A DNA stretch of 10,020 bases from JBFLVQ01 sp040758525 (GTDB lineage Bacteria; Acidobacteriota; Blastocatellia; Chloracidobacteriales; JADJPF01): contig JBFLVQ010000338.1 of assembly GCA_040758525.1 (NCBI GenBank), positions 1 through 10,020 of the forward strand, given 5' to 3'. Each line of letters begins with the position of its first letter. Within the stretch, counting starts at the first letter, position 1. The notes under the pieces were generated by a model that made no database searches, had not been told where the DNA came from, and saw nothing but the letters and a program-made list of their open reading frames with translations. Below, one piece after another: positions 1-8,215 of this stretch. Position numbers and translations under genes: made by a program.

Positions 1-2
1 AG

Positions 3-293
3 ACAGTTCTTAAAGCGATCGGGTTACGCCTGAAACAGATTGAACTACATGGCCGGCTTACTGGAGCATTCCAGAAAGATCGCGAGAATGAATCTGATGC
101 TGCGCGTAAGCGCGCTCGCTATGAGCATGCTGTTACACGAATTATTGAGCGGGCAGCACAACAGGGCTTTCCTCTAACACGCCAGCAGGCCATAGATGGC
201 TTGGCTGCTTACCCGGAGCACGCCGACATTTACCGATACCTAAATGGATCCGATTGTACAGAAGATATTGAATCAGGAGGCGATCCTTCTTGA
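3..293 (+). CDS. 3' end of an unrecognised phage gene, possibly small terminase (partial)
   Basis: The frame is open from the window's left edge to the TGA at 291-293, giving the last 96 residues of a protein whose start lies outside. It was inferred from an uninterrupted frame with codon use like the neighbouring genes. The visible part is polar and mostly helical. It has a strongly charged stretch (KDRENESDAARKRARYEH, about residues 25-42 of the fragment) followed by an amphipathic helix and the segment QGFPLTRQQAIDGLAAY, which could be part of a helix-turn-helix. Its last 50 bases overlap the large terminase gene. By position it would be the small terminase subunit, which recognises viral DNA and loads it onto the large subunit. 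That is inference from gene order only, since no diagnostic motif is seen. It could equally be another small gene of the packaging region. Confidence 0.6.
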   Translation, partial: TVLKAIGLRLKQIELHGRLTGAFQKDRENESDAARKRARYEHAVTRIIERAAQQGFPLTRQQAIDGLAAYPEHADIYRYLNGSDCTEDIESGGDPS

Positions 294-2244
294 CGCTGCG
301 CTTGGTGTCACTGCTCCTACGGAAGATCGCGCGCACATAGAGGGCGAGTGGCGAACCTGGCTACAGACTCTATTCCCACATTATTGCTATCACCCTTTTG
401 CTTCACACCACGAAGATCACTGGAACTATGTCTGGAGTATTAAGGCTGGTGAGAAGAAGGACCCGATCGTTGAGATCCTTTCTCGTGGTCATGGAAAATC
501 TACTGGCGCAGAGTTGGCTTGTGTAGCTGTAGGCGCTCGTAAAACTCGCAGATGCGCGCTCTATATTTCCAGCACAAAAGATAAGGTAAAGAAGCACGCA
601 CGCTCGATAGAATCTCTGCTGGTATATGAAGAGTTCACCAAGTTCTATCCGGAGATGTCAGAGCGCCAGGTGAGTAAGTACGGTCATTCTCGTGGCTGGA
701 ATGGCGAGATGCTTGTTACAGCTAGTGGCTTTGTTATCTTCTTTGTATCGCTTGATTGCGGATATCGTGGTCTGAAGTGGGAAGAGTCTCGACCCGATCT
801 GATAATCCTTGACGATATTGACGAACTGCACGACTCACCTGCAACAACTGAGAAAAAGATCGAGACTATTACACAATCTTTGTTGCCGGCCGGCGCACAG
901 CATGCAATCACAATCTTTGTTCAGAATAAGATCAAAAAGAATTCCATAGCTGCTCGTCTGGCAAATAAAAAAGATGGCGCTCAGTTTCTGGCAAAGCGCA
1001 AAGTAATTGGGCCAATTCCTGCCATACGTAATCTAGTCTATAAAAAGCGTGTGGATGGCCCGGGCTATGACATTATCAGTGGTGAGCCGACCTGGTCAGG
1101 CTGCGATCTCGATGTTTGCCAAGCAATGATGGATGAATATGGCCTGGAAGGTTTTTTGCGCGAGTGCCAACACGATGTTGAACGCACTGATGATAGTGCG
1201 CTCCTATCTGAGTTCAACGAGATTCACCACATAATAACGTGGTCTGAGTTTGCAAAGGGTTATGGCAAACTGGCCCGAAATCCTAAGATAGCTCGGGATG
1301 ATAGAGACCGTCCGCGCTTACCGCATAATGGCACGATTGGTCGTACACAAGACTTTGGAACAACCGTTGCCCATCCTTGTGTAACCACCTGGGCCTGGCG
1401 ACCGGAAGAACTGATGCCTCTCGCCAAATGTGTGTTTATGTATCGTGAGCAGTGTTTACCTGAGTTTCCCAACCCGCCACGACCTCTCATTCCAGTATCG
1501 CCAGGGCGAGTACTTGATCTTATACATAAAGTGGAGCAGCTCTGGAATGAAGGGCCACGAATCAAAGTTAGCCGCATGTCGCATGAGCAGTCGGCAGCAG
1601 CGAATGCCTACTCACAGGATGCGCCAGAAGGCGAAAAAGAGACATTCCATAAGATAAAAGGCAATAGGCGCGATGGTATTCCACAGCTCCAAAATTATTT
1701 GGCGATTGATTACACACAACCGCACCCTTTCAGGAAATATCCGGAGTGTGGTTGTACAGTAAAACCGTGCGAGCATCCCAACGCAGGAGAGCCAATAAAT
1801 GGATGCCCTCGTATTTTCTGGATTGTGGCAGATGGGCAAGGTGAGCTTTATTATGATGAAGAAGGCAACCTGCTGGTAACGCAACCTATCGATTCGGCAG
1901 GCCAAGCACGTGCTCGTTATGAGATACCTATCTACAAGAACCGAGTAGATGCTAACGGTATCGAGATTGACGATCCAGAGCACAAGATTGATGACGACTA
2001 TGTTGATGCATTGAAAATGCAGGCACGCTATTTCTTCCTACCGATTAAACGGGCATCTAAGGCAGCACGCATCGAAGCCACCCTACCACCAGCTTACAAG
2101 TTAGAAACTATTCAAGAACTATCCGATGAGGAGAAAGGCGAACATCTGATAGCGCGCCAGCTCTATCTTGATAGATTGAAGGCTGAAAAACAACAGCAGC
2201 GGCAGCGGCAGACACCTGTCTGGATGCGCCCTAATAAATTCTGA
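244..2244 (+). CDS. terL: Phage terminase large subunit (packaging ATPase and nuclease)
   Basis: This is the 666-aa motor that cuts concatemeric phage DNA and drives it through the portal into the procapsid. The N-terminal ATPase shows a Walker A loop, SRGHGKST (residues 80-87), and a Walker B strand, LIILDDIDE (186-194), with acidic D190/D191 and E194. A candidate coupling motif follows around TIFVQN (223-228). The C-terminal RNase H-like nuclease is marked by TQDFG (D370) and by the acidic DDDYVDA (583-589), as in other large terminases. A cysteine group, C502, C504, C509 and C521, between these motifs may bind a metal. The ATG at 244 directly follows an in-frame TAA, so it is the most upstream start possible. 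It has no good Shine-Dalgarno site and lies inside the previous gene, so translation is probably coupled. The length is on the long side for the family. The assignment is firm; the exact start is less so. Confidence 0.95.
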   Translation: MDPIVQKILNQEAILLDAALGVTAPTEDRAHIEGEWRTWLQTLFPHYCYHPFASHHEDHWNYVWSIKAGEKKDPIVEILSRGHGKSTGAELACVAVGARKTRRCALYISSTKDKVKKHARSIESLLVYEEFTKFYPEMSERQVSKYGHSRGWNGEMLVTASGFVIFFVSLDCGYRGLKWEESRPDLIILDDIDELHDSPATTEKKIETITQSLLPAGAQHAITIFVQNKIKKNSIAARLANKKDGAQFLAKRKVIGPIPAIRNLVYKKRVDGPGYDIISGEPTWSGCDLDVCQAMMDEYGLEGFLRECQHDVERTDDSALLSEFNEIHHIITWSEFAKGYGKLARNPKIARDDRDRPRLPHNGTIGRTQDFGTTVAHPCVTTWAWRPEELMPLAKCVFMYREQCLPEFPNPPRPLIPVSPGRVLDLIHKVEQLWNEGPRIKVSRMSHEQSAAANAYSQDAPEGEKETFHKIKGNRRDGIPQLQNYLAIDYTQPHPFRKYPECGCTVKPCEHPNAGEPINGCPRIFWIVADGQGELYYDEEGNLLVTQPIDSAGQARARYEIPIYKNRVDANGIEIDDPEHKIDDDYVDALKMQARYFFLPIKRASKAARIEATLPPAYKLETIQELSDEEKGEHLIARQLYLDRLKAEKQQQRQRQTPVWMRPNKF

Positions 2245-2255
2245 GGAGTAATTAA

Positions 2256-2648
2256 ATGGCTAAACTGCATCAGGGTATTGACGCCTACCGTGTGCGTAGC
2301 GCAATCAGCGCTTTCAATTCATTAAACAGGCTTGGGGTCTTTAACGACACAGATATAAACGCAATCAGTACTGGAATCGTTGGATTAAAGGGCTTAATCA
2401 CTAACGCCATCAATAAGCAGAAAGTCCATATTGAGCATGTGACTCTATGCCGTGCAGGGCTAGAAGCTGTAAATGAGATGGTAAAGTTAGGTGAACTCAC
2501 CGACTCAAATATTAACAACGTTAGCACTGGCTATGCTGGTCTATTGGCGCTAATCAGCGACGAGGCCCCCAGTGGTGATGATACCAATCAGGCACGCGGT
2601 GACTGGACCTACAGCGGCAACGTAGCTCAAGAGACGTTTATCGGTTAG
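2256..2648 (+). CDS. Small unknown protein with an internal tandem duplication
   Basis: This 130-aa protein starts at an ATG seven bases after GAGGAG (2243-2248), which overlaps the terminase stop codon, so both the gene and its start are well supported. Residues about 23-49 and 75-101 are copies of one unit at an offset of 52 residues. Both contain LG, then D, IN, STG, GL and LI at matching positions (for example INAISTG and INNVSTG). Each unit looks helical and the linker is short. The last 28 residues are polar and rich in G, D and T. There is no signal peptide, membrane segment or catalytic motif. Its place between terminase and portal suggests a packaging or virion-assembly accessory, but the function is unknown. 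A two-lobed binding module is the simplest structural reading. Confidence 0.85.
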   Translation: MAKLHQGIDAYRVRSAISAFNSLNRLGVFNDTDINAISTGIVGLKGLITNAINKQKVHIEHVTLCRAGLEAVNEMVKLGELTDSNINNVSTGYAGLLALISDEAPSGDDTNQARGDWTYSGNVAQETFIG

Positions 2649-2652
2649 GGCA

Positions 2653-3072
2653 ATGGACCAGTTAATTCAACTACTCAAAGCTACCTCTGCCTGGCTCAGC
2701 CGAGTATGGAAAGGTCAAGCTTACCTCTTACTAGAACAGCAGCTCCACTTCGAGCGCGAACAGCGTTCCAAACAATTGCAGCACGAGCGTGAAAGCTCTA
2801 TTGCACATGAGCGGCAGTTGTTGGAACGCATTGGATTGTTGGAACAGAGAGAACGTGACTATCAAGATCGCATCTTGATGATAAAGAATGTACCGCCTAT
2901 TCAGCGACGAGAGCCACAGACGCCTAAACGACATATGACAGGCTTTGAAGCTGCTACACAAGAAGCCTTAAATGAGCGCCTTGCCTTCTACACACAACAA
3001 GCACGCATGTATCAAAAGCAACCGACCGATAGCGATTCAGAGCCAGCTGTCGATGAAGGTGATGCCAATTGA
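2653..3072 (+). CDS. Small charged coiled-coil protein of unknown function
   Basis: This 139-aa protein begins four bases after the previous stop, with only a weak Shine-Dalgarno match (TAGGG), so it is probably translated by reinitiation. An amphipathic N-terminal segment with several W, L and I residues (about 1-28) is followed by a long, highly charged helix rich in E, Q and R (about 29-77), which is a likely coiled coil. Then come a basic, proline-containing linker (80-95), a second helix (97-121), and an acidic tail ending in DSDSEPAVDEGDAN. The hydrophobic N-terminus is not a convincing signal peptide or membrane segment because it contains K and R and is short. The gene's TGA overlaps the TTG start of the portal gene. 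I do not recognise the family. Its position suggests a portal- or packaging-associated factor. Confidence 0.8.
   Translation: MDQLIQLLKATSAWLSRVWKGQAYLLLEQQLHFEREQRSKQLQHERESSIAHERQLLERIGLLEQRERDYQDRILMIKNVPPIQRREPQTPKRHMTGFEAATQEALNERLAFYTQQARMYQKQPTDSDSEPAVDEGDAN
3056..3062 (+). promoter_or_regulatory. Ribosome binding site fixing the portal TTG start
   Basis: AAGGTGA (extended by T at 3063) matches the anti-Shine-Dalgarno sequence and ends six bases before the TTG at 3069. There is no ATG in the portal frame until codon 108, and the only nearby alternative, GTG at codon 9, has no such site. This makes TTG the likely start. The TTGA overlap with the upstream stop indicates coupled translation. 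Confidence 0.7.
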
Positions 3073-5726
3073 GTAGCCCAGATCCAGGTCTCGTGCAGAG
3101 CGAGAATAATCTGTTACCCATAGAGGAACAGGAAAAAGTTGCGCGCAAGACTAAGCCTATAGGTGTCGATCTTGTTAAGCATCTACAGAAAAAGAATTCC
3201 TCGATCAGAAAGCAAGACTATCAAGGCTATCAGCAGCGCTGGCGGCGCTGGCTGATTAATTGGCTCTTCTATGAGGGTCGGCAATATGGTGAATGGGATC
3301 CTATTGATGGGAGTTGGATCGATGCAATTCCAACTGCTAAAAATAATTTCTACATAACCAATCTATTTAGCTCACTGATAGATTCCAATATGAAGGAATG
3401 GGCACGAGCTAAAACAACTCTTGTTGCTAGACCCATTTATGACTCCATTGAAGCCGCAGGGGCTGCCAGAGTCGCTACCTGGACACTAAAGCATGAACAG
3501 AAGCGTTTACGCACACCATTAGAGCATCAAGGCGAGGGCTTGACGGCGTCAATGTGCGGTGTGTATGCACGCTACACTGCTTATAGTCTCACTGGTGGTA
3601 AGGTCAAAGGCAAGATGCCTCGCTTTGCCAAGAAACAAATGCAGATGTCTGGTGAGGCTACCTATTGCCTTGAATGCGGCATGCAGGCCGATCAGCAAAT
3701 TAATGCTGAAAAGGCGCCATTGACTGAAATGATCGGCGAAGAGGCCAGTCCTAACCCTATGGAAGGTATGGGTAGCTTAACTTCGCAAATACCTGGATTG
3801 CGCAGTGCGCTGCAATTGCCTACACAACCTGAGCCTATTTCGCCAGAAATACCGCAACCATTCAGCACACAAACACCAGTCTGCCCACATTGCGGCTCAC
3901 CTGCTGTTGAAACTCTACCATCAATCGATACTGAATTTGATTCGGTTGAAGGCTATGATGAGATGAATGCTGGCCAGATCGAATCCTGGGACATAGATCC
4001 TTTTGAGATTCGTGTTGACCCTTCCGCAAGACTCGGCAAGGTACGTTCAACACCATACATCTATTGGGAACATCTTGTCCCGCTGTGGAAACTTGAGGCT
4101 GCTTTTCCTTGGGTTGATCCAAAGAAGATTCGAGGAAGCGATAAGCAAGAGAACAATCTCCGCTATAAGCGCAATCTGGAACGTAGCGGGGGTGGTTTTA
4201 GTGATCAACATTGGTCCGATGCATACACTGGTAGCGATGACAGCAACGATGCTGAAAACTATCTCGTTTGTGAAGTATGGCTGGATCATGATGTTTACTG
4301 CCAATGGACACTCGACGAAGATCTCCCGCTTGATGATGGCAAAACAATTCGTGCTAGCGTTCCACTAGGTGAGCAATTCCCTGATGGTCTCTATTACTGC
4401 ATGGCTGGTCAACAACTGCTGACTATGCGTAATGAGGATAAGAATAAGCATTGGACATTTGGTGTCTATGCTCCTCTACCGATCTCCTTCTGGGGACGCG
4501 GTGTAGAGGACGCTGTTCGTGAACAGAAGCTTACTAATGATGTGCATAATTTCTGGATTGATTGGATCAGGAAGTGCTCTTCACCTACTGAAATGCTCAA
4601 TGCTAGCTTTGGTTTTGATGTCAATCAATATAGCGGTAATCCAGGTGAGGTGATCGTTACTGAAAGCTTAGATCCAACTATTCCAATGAGTAATGGCTAT
4701 CTGCAGGTTGCCCCTCCAGCAATGCCGCAACACGTTGGCGTTTTTATGGAAAAGCGCGAACAGCGTATGCAACAAACCCTGGGCGCATTTAGCACAAGCT
4801 CACAACTTGACATAGACATTACCACTGCCACAGGTATCAAACTGCTAAGAGAAGCAAATGTTGCGCTAGTGGCAAAAGCCTTAGCAATACGGGCACAGGT
4901 TGACGCTGAATGGGGACAACAGGTAATCGAGCTTGCTCAGGAAAACTGGATATTCCCACATCCAGTACAGGTTGAAGACGAATATGGCGCGATCGAGACA
5001 CAATGGTTTACTCAAGCTGATCTCAGTGCAGAGCTTGAAGTCAGCTATGAGGAAGGCTCAGTTACACCACGCAATGAAATTGAATCGCGTAATGACCTGA
5101 TAGAGGCAGCCACCGCTTTTGGTGTTCCTATGGGGCTGTGGAATCCAGAGTTGCCGCCTGAATTGCGCAAGGCGGGTGTGGAAACCTTTGGCGTACCCTT
5201 TAATTGGGATCGCTTTCGACAAAACGAACGCTTGGCCAAAATACGATGTGACCAGTTGATCCAGGAAGCGCAAGCAGCTATGAGTGGCGCGCAGCAAGCG
5301 CAATTATCTACCCTGCCTGGTCCTGATGGAATCGTACCAGCAGAAGCATTCCTAGCTGCACAGGTACAAACTGTTTTGTCTGCCGTACCTATTGATCCAA
5401 TTCTTGATGTTCATCAAGCGCACATGGATTTTATTCAGCAGTGGGCTCACAAGGATGAAGGGATCTACGCTGATAATTTCATCAAAGAAGTGATGCGTGC
5501 GCGTTATCTGGAGCATTTTAGCGCAATGGTACAGCAACAACAGATGCAACAACAGGCAGCACTTACAGCGCAAGCACCAATGATGGCCGCACAGGCAGAA
5601 ATGGCTATGGCTGCTGCTGCCAATGGTCAAAACAAAGCTCAACAGCCACCAAAGACACCAGCGGCAAAACCTCCTAAAAACCTTGAGCGCGAATTAAGCG
5701 CACAGCCAAACGACTTTTTGAGGTAA
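3069..5726 (+). CDS. Phage portal protein, large type with split CxxC pairs
   Basis: The portal forms a ring at one capsid vertex; DNA enters and leaves through it, and terminase and tail dock on it. This 885-aa protein shows portal features: an aromatic N-terminal region (WLINWLFYEGRQYGEWD, about 61-77), the segment SWDIDPFEIRVDPSA (306-320) resembling the IDP-type core of P22-like portals, the stem and crown helices around KREQRMQQTLGAF (562-574), and the helical stretch TATGIKLLREANVAL (586-600). C200-xx-C203 and C272-xx-C275 bracket a Pro- and Met-rich segment of about 70 residues and could form a zinc ribbon. The last 65 residues are low-complexity Q, A, M and P, with runs such as QQQQMQQQ. 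It is longer than typical portals. The start is TTG at 3069, overlapping the upstream TGA. The family call rests on pattern, size and gene order, and I am confident in it. Confidence 0.9.
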   Translation: MSSPDPGLVQSENNLLPIEEQEKVARKTKPIGVDLVKHLQKKNSSIRKQDYQGYQQRWRRWLINWLFYEGRQYGEWDPIDGSWIDAIPTAKNNFYITNLFSSLIDSNMKEWARAKTTLVARPIYDSIEAAGAARVATWTLKHEQKRLRTPLEHQGEGLTASMCGVYARYTAYSLTGGKVKGKMPRFAKKQMQMSGEATYCLECGMQADQQINAEKAPLTEMIGEEASPNPMEGMGSLTSQIPGLRSALQLPTQPEPISPEIPQPFSTQTPVCPHCGSPAVETLPSIDTEFDSVEGYDEMNAGQIESWDIDPFEIRVDPSARLGKVRSTPYIYWEHLVPLWKLEAAFPWVDPKKIRGSDKQENNLRYKRNLERSGGGFSDQHWSDAYTGSDDSNDAENYLVCEVWLDHDVYCQWTLDEDLPLDDGKTIRASVPLGEQFPDGLYYCMAGQQLLTMRNEDKNKHWTFGVYAPLPISFWGRGVEDAVREQKLTNDVHNFWIDWIRKCSSPTEMLNASFGFDVNQYSGNPGEVIVTESLDPTIPMSNGYLQVAPPAMPQHVGVFMEKREQRMQQTLGAFSTSSQLDIDITTATGIKLLREANVALVAKALAIRAQVDAEWGQQVIELAQENWIFPHPVQVEDEYGAIETQWFTQADLSAELEVSYEEGSVTPRNEIESRNDLIEAATAFGVPMGLWNPELPPELRKAGVETFGVPFNWDRFRQNERLAKIRCDQLIQEAQAAMSGAQQAQLSTLPGPDGIVPAEAFLAAQVQTVLSAVPIDPILDVHQAHMDFIQQWAHKDEGIYADNFIKEVMRARYLEHFSAMVQQQQMQQQAALTAQAPMMAAQAEMAMAAAANGQNKAQQPPKTPAAKPPKNLERELSAQPNDFLR

Positions 5727-5732
5727 ATCGAT

Positions 5733-6875
5733 ATGTCAACTGCATATTCTGCTCCAACTGATGTAAATACTTCATCAGGCGAGGAATTATCCGAACCCGA
5801 TATTGATATCAACGATGAAGAATTAGAACCTGAAATATCTACGGAAACTGACAAAGGCACGGTTGCTTCTGATGCTATTCCAGAAGGCTCACAAACGCCT
5901 TCTCTGACACTTGAAGAGGCACTAGGCCAGTTGGCTGAGCTTCAAGAACAAGCCAAAGCAAGTGAGCCGATACAAGCGCTATTTGAACAGTATGGTGGTA
6001 GTGAAGGTCTGCAACCAGCCTTAGCGCTCTATGATTCAATTAGCGATCCTAATGCAAATCCAGGTACTATTCGCGAGCAGTTAGCGGCAAGCAATCCAGA
6101 GCTGTTTCCTTACCTTGTATGGGATATTGTTGACCACTACAAAGACAGTATTGTTAGTGATCAAGTAATAAGAGAAGCTGTTTTGCGAAGTGATCCAGGC
6201 TATCAGCAGTATCTTGACCTAAAAGCTAGCGGCGCACTTGATAACTTAGAGTTGGAAAACCAACTCGATCCAAACAACCCGATCCACCGTGAACTGCTTG
6301 AGCGCCGGCAACGCGATGCAGAGTATGCAAAGCAGGAAGCAGAGCGAAAGCGTGTCCAGCAACAAGCCAAGCTTGAAGCCCAAGGTAAATCCTATCAGAC
6401 TTCTGCCCAAAAACAGATCGATTGGCTTAAAGGCAAGACAACGGAATTGAATTGGGGAGAAGAGAATAAGGATCTAATGGAAGACATTGTAAACTTGACC
6501 ATTATCAAGTTTGATCGGGATGAGCGAGCGCAGGCAGCACTGAAGCGCTATCAGTATTACAATTTCGTAGGTGACGCTGAAAAAGCACGCGAGGCTGAGC
6601 GCATAGTACAGAATTACCTTGCGCGACATTTCAAAGCTACTACTCAACCCTACAACAACCGTATCCAGCAATGGCATCAAGGTCGCGTCAGCACTAGACA
6701 GAAACAAGAGAATAACAGGCTATTAACGCCTAATGGAACAACATCTGCAGCAGGGGCCGCTAATAGCAAGTTGCCCACCACTGGTATCAACAGCAAAGAT
6801 CCTAACCAGCTTCTTAAAGCCTATATGGACAGTGCCCGTGCCAACGGTGCGCTTAAAGACTATAGCGGCTACTAA
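5733..6875 (+). CDS. Probable capsid scaffolding protein
   Basis: The ATG lies eight bases after GAGGT (5720-5724), which overlaps the portal stop region, six bases downstream of that gene's end. The 380-aa product has an acidic, disordered N-terminus (residues 15-40, many D and E) and predicted helices from about 57 to 105. A middle region, 115-170, contains NPELFPYLVWDIVDHYKD. A long charged helix or coiled coil (about 183-217, RQRDAEYAKQEAERKR) follows, and the tail is polar with GTTSAAGAANSK (335-346) and a final short helix (356-373). This composition, and the position between portal and major capsid protein, fit an internal scaffold that guides procapsid assembly and then leaves. No protease motif is visible. 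The role is inferred from context and composition rather than from a recognised domain. Confidence 0.7.
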   Translation: MSTAYSAPTDVNTSSGEELSEPDIDINDEELEPEISTETDKGTVASDAIPEGSQTPSLTLEEALGQLAELQEQAKASEPIQALFEQYGGSEGLQPALALYDSISDPNANPGTIREQLAASNPELFPYLVWDIVDHYKDSIVSDQVIREAVLRSDPGYQQYLDLKASGALDNLELENQLDPNNPIHRELLERRQRDAEYAKQEAERKRVQQQAKLEAQGKSYQTSAQKQIDWLKGKTTELNWGEENKDLMEDIVNLTIIKFDRDERAQAALKRYQYYNFVGDAEKAREAERIVQNYLARHFKATTQPYNNRIQQWHQGRVSTRQKQENNRLLTPNGTTSAAGAANSKLPTTGINSKDPNQLLKAYMDSARANGALKDYSGY

Positions 6876-6924
6876 CCACACGATAAATCACAACAATTCA
6901 GTTAACACTTAGCGAGGAAGCGCA
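6876..6924 (+). other. Intergenic leader of the capsid gene
   Basis: At 49 bases this is the longest spacer between confidently called genes. It is A- and C-rich and looks unstructured, and it ends in a good Shine-Dalgarno site, GAGGAAG (6914-6920), before the ATG at 6925. I see no convincing promoter hexamers and no hairpin terminator. An open leader would suit the high expression a capsid gene needs, but that is inference. Confidence 0.5.
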
Positions 6925-8202
6925 ATGGCTACACGCATTACTACCCAATTACTTGATAGTATCTCCGAGGAATCTGTCCTCAAAGTTATTACCCCACAAT
7001 TCGAGGAGCGCGCAGCTCTGTGGAACAAGGTTATGAAAGGCGAAGGCGAGGATGTGACTTCGCGAGGATGTCGGATTCCGCTGTATCTCGTCCCTTCAGC
7101 CTCTGATGGTTTCACAACAGAAGACAGCCTCCTCCCAATTCCTACTGCAGATGAAGATGGTGCAGCACGTGTCCGATTCATTGAGTATAGAAAGGCAATC
7201 GAGATTACCTGGTCTGCTCTTTTGGAAATGGAAAAGAAAGGTACGATTGGCGGTGGTCTGATGAAGCGAGTGACACGTCACTACAACAGCGCCTTCAAAT
7301 TCCTAAGCCAAATGTTGTATGGTTCAGGCGATGCCCAGATAGCAATAGCTACTACCGTCTCAGGTAATACAGTTACCTGTGCAAGTTCGACCGCAGCAGG
7401 CAGTACCTTTGGCTCACGCAAAGCAAAAAAGAATCAACGATTACAATTCTTCAATGCTAATGGTGACCAGATTTTTGGCGGAGGTATTACTGTTTCTACA
7501 GTACAGAATTTTAATCGTGGCGCTCATACCATTATCTTTGATGCTGTGCCGACTGACTTAGCGACAGCAATCAGTGGCGGTGTAGTGCGCATCGTGCCGG
7601 AGAACTCGTTCAATCGTGGTTTGAGAGGATTTGCTTACCATTTCTCTAATGGCAACGAATTCTGGCAAACCCTCTCACGTGCTGACTATGGTGATCTACG
7701 CGCCGTTATCGTTCCTGCAAGTGGTAGCAGTATTACCGTGGCTCTTTTCCTACGCTTGGATCAGGAGATGAAATTCCGTGTAGATGAAGGCGAACAAAGC
7801 GGCAGGAAGACTTACATTATGGCGCCAGAACAGATCGTGGAATATGAACTCCTTGCTCATGCCACCAAGCGTGCAGATATGAAAGAAACCAAGGTTGATC
7901 TTGGCTTCAAAGAGCATGAGTACAACGGCAATGTACTTTATGAAGATGTCGATGCGCCAAAGGACATAATTTTTGAATGGTATGAAGAAGCTTTCAAGAA
8001 GTTCGAGCGGCGTGAATTTGGCTTGATGAAGGAAGGTAGCGGTATCTGGAAAGATGTACCAGGTTTCACCAATGGTGAAGGTTCACACTACCAAAGAGTG
8101 CGTGGCTACGTAGGTTGGGATGGTGAGCTTGGTTGTGTGCGGCCGGGTCTCCTCGGAGCGATCACTGGGCTTGCCTACACCGAACTAGGCGTCAGCTACT
8201 AA
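6925..8202 (+). CDS. Major capsid protein, HK97-type fold (probable)
   Basis: This 425-aa shell protein has the length and layout of a scaffold-dependent major capsid protein. A short helical N-terminus (1-40) leads to an extended loop-like region (about 45-80) and then FIEYRKAIEITWSALLEME (85-103), which resembles the strand and spine-helix entry of HK97-type folds. Residues about 145-225 are glycine-rich beta strands (for example RLQFFNANGDQIF) and look like an inserted domain, as seen in several podovirus-like coat proteins. The C-terminal half (300-425) alternates helices and strands and ends in a GAITGLAYTELG segment. There is no long cleavable N-terminal delta domain, which fits a separate scaffold gene. 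Gene order (terminase, portal, scaffold, capsid) strongly supports the call. Individual domain borders are estimates. Confidence 0.87.
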   Translation: MATRITTQLLDSISEESVLKVITPQFEERAALWNKVMKGEGEDVTSRGCRIPLYLVPSASDGFTTEDSLLPIPTADEDGAARVRFIEYRKAIEITWSALLEMEKKGTIGGGLMKRVTRHYNSAFKFLSQMLYGSGDAQIAIATTVSGNTVTCASSTAAGSTFGSRKAKKNQRLQFFNANGDQIFGGGITVSTVQNFNRGAHTIIFDAVPTDLATAISGGVVRIVPENSFNRGLRGFAYHFSNGNEFWQTLSRADYGDLRAVIVPASGSSITVALFLRLDQEMKFRVDEGEQSGRKTYIMAPEQIVEYELLAHATKRADMKETKVDLGFKEHEYNGNVLYEDVDAPKDIIFEWYEEAFKKFERREFGLMKEGSGIWKDVPGFTNGEGSHYQRVRGYVGWDGELGCVRPGLLGAITGLAYTELGVSY

Positions 8203-8204
8203 TG

Positions 8205-8212
8205 GGAGGTGA
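8205..8212 (+). promoter_or_regulatory. Very strong ribosome binding site
   Basis: GGAGGTGA is a near-perfect match to the anti-Shine-Dalgarno sequence. The GGAGG core ends six bases before the ATG at 8216. It is the best site in the window and suggests that the downstream protein is made in large amounts, as expected for a virion component with many copies. Confidence 0.75.
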
Positions 8213-8215
8213 GTA

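Noticed and set aside
290..340. TTG at 290 after AGGAGG as the start of a separate small gene
   Set aside because: The frame closes after 16 codons inside the terminase gene.
1260..1983. Antisense open frames of 105 and 123 codons inside the terminase gene
   Set aside because: They are antisense shadows. The + strand frame carries the Walker and nuclease motifs, and the antisense products have no recognisable features.
4003..4368. 121-codon + strand frame inside the portal gene
   Set aside because: It overlaps the middle of a well-supported portal frame and has no ribosome site or family-like motif.
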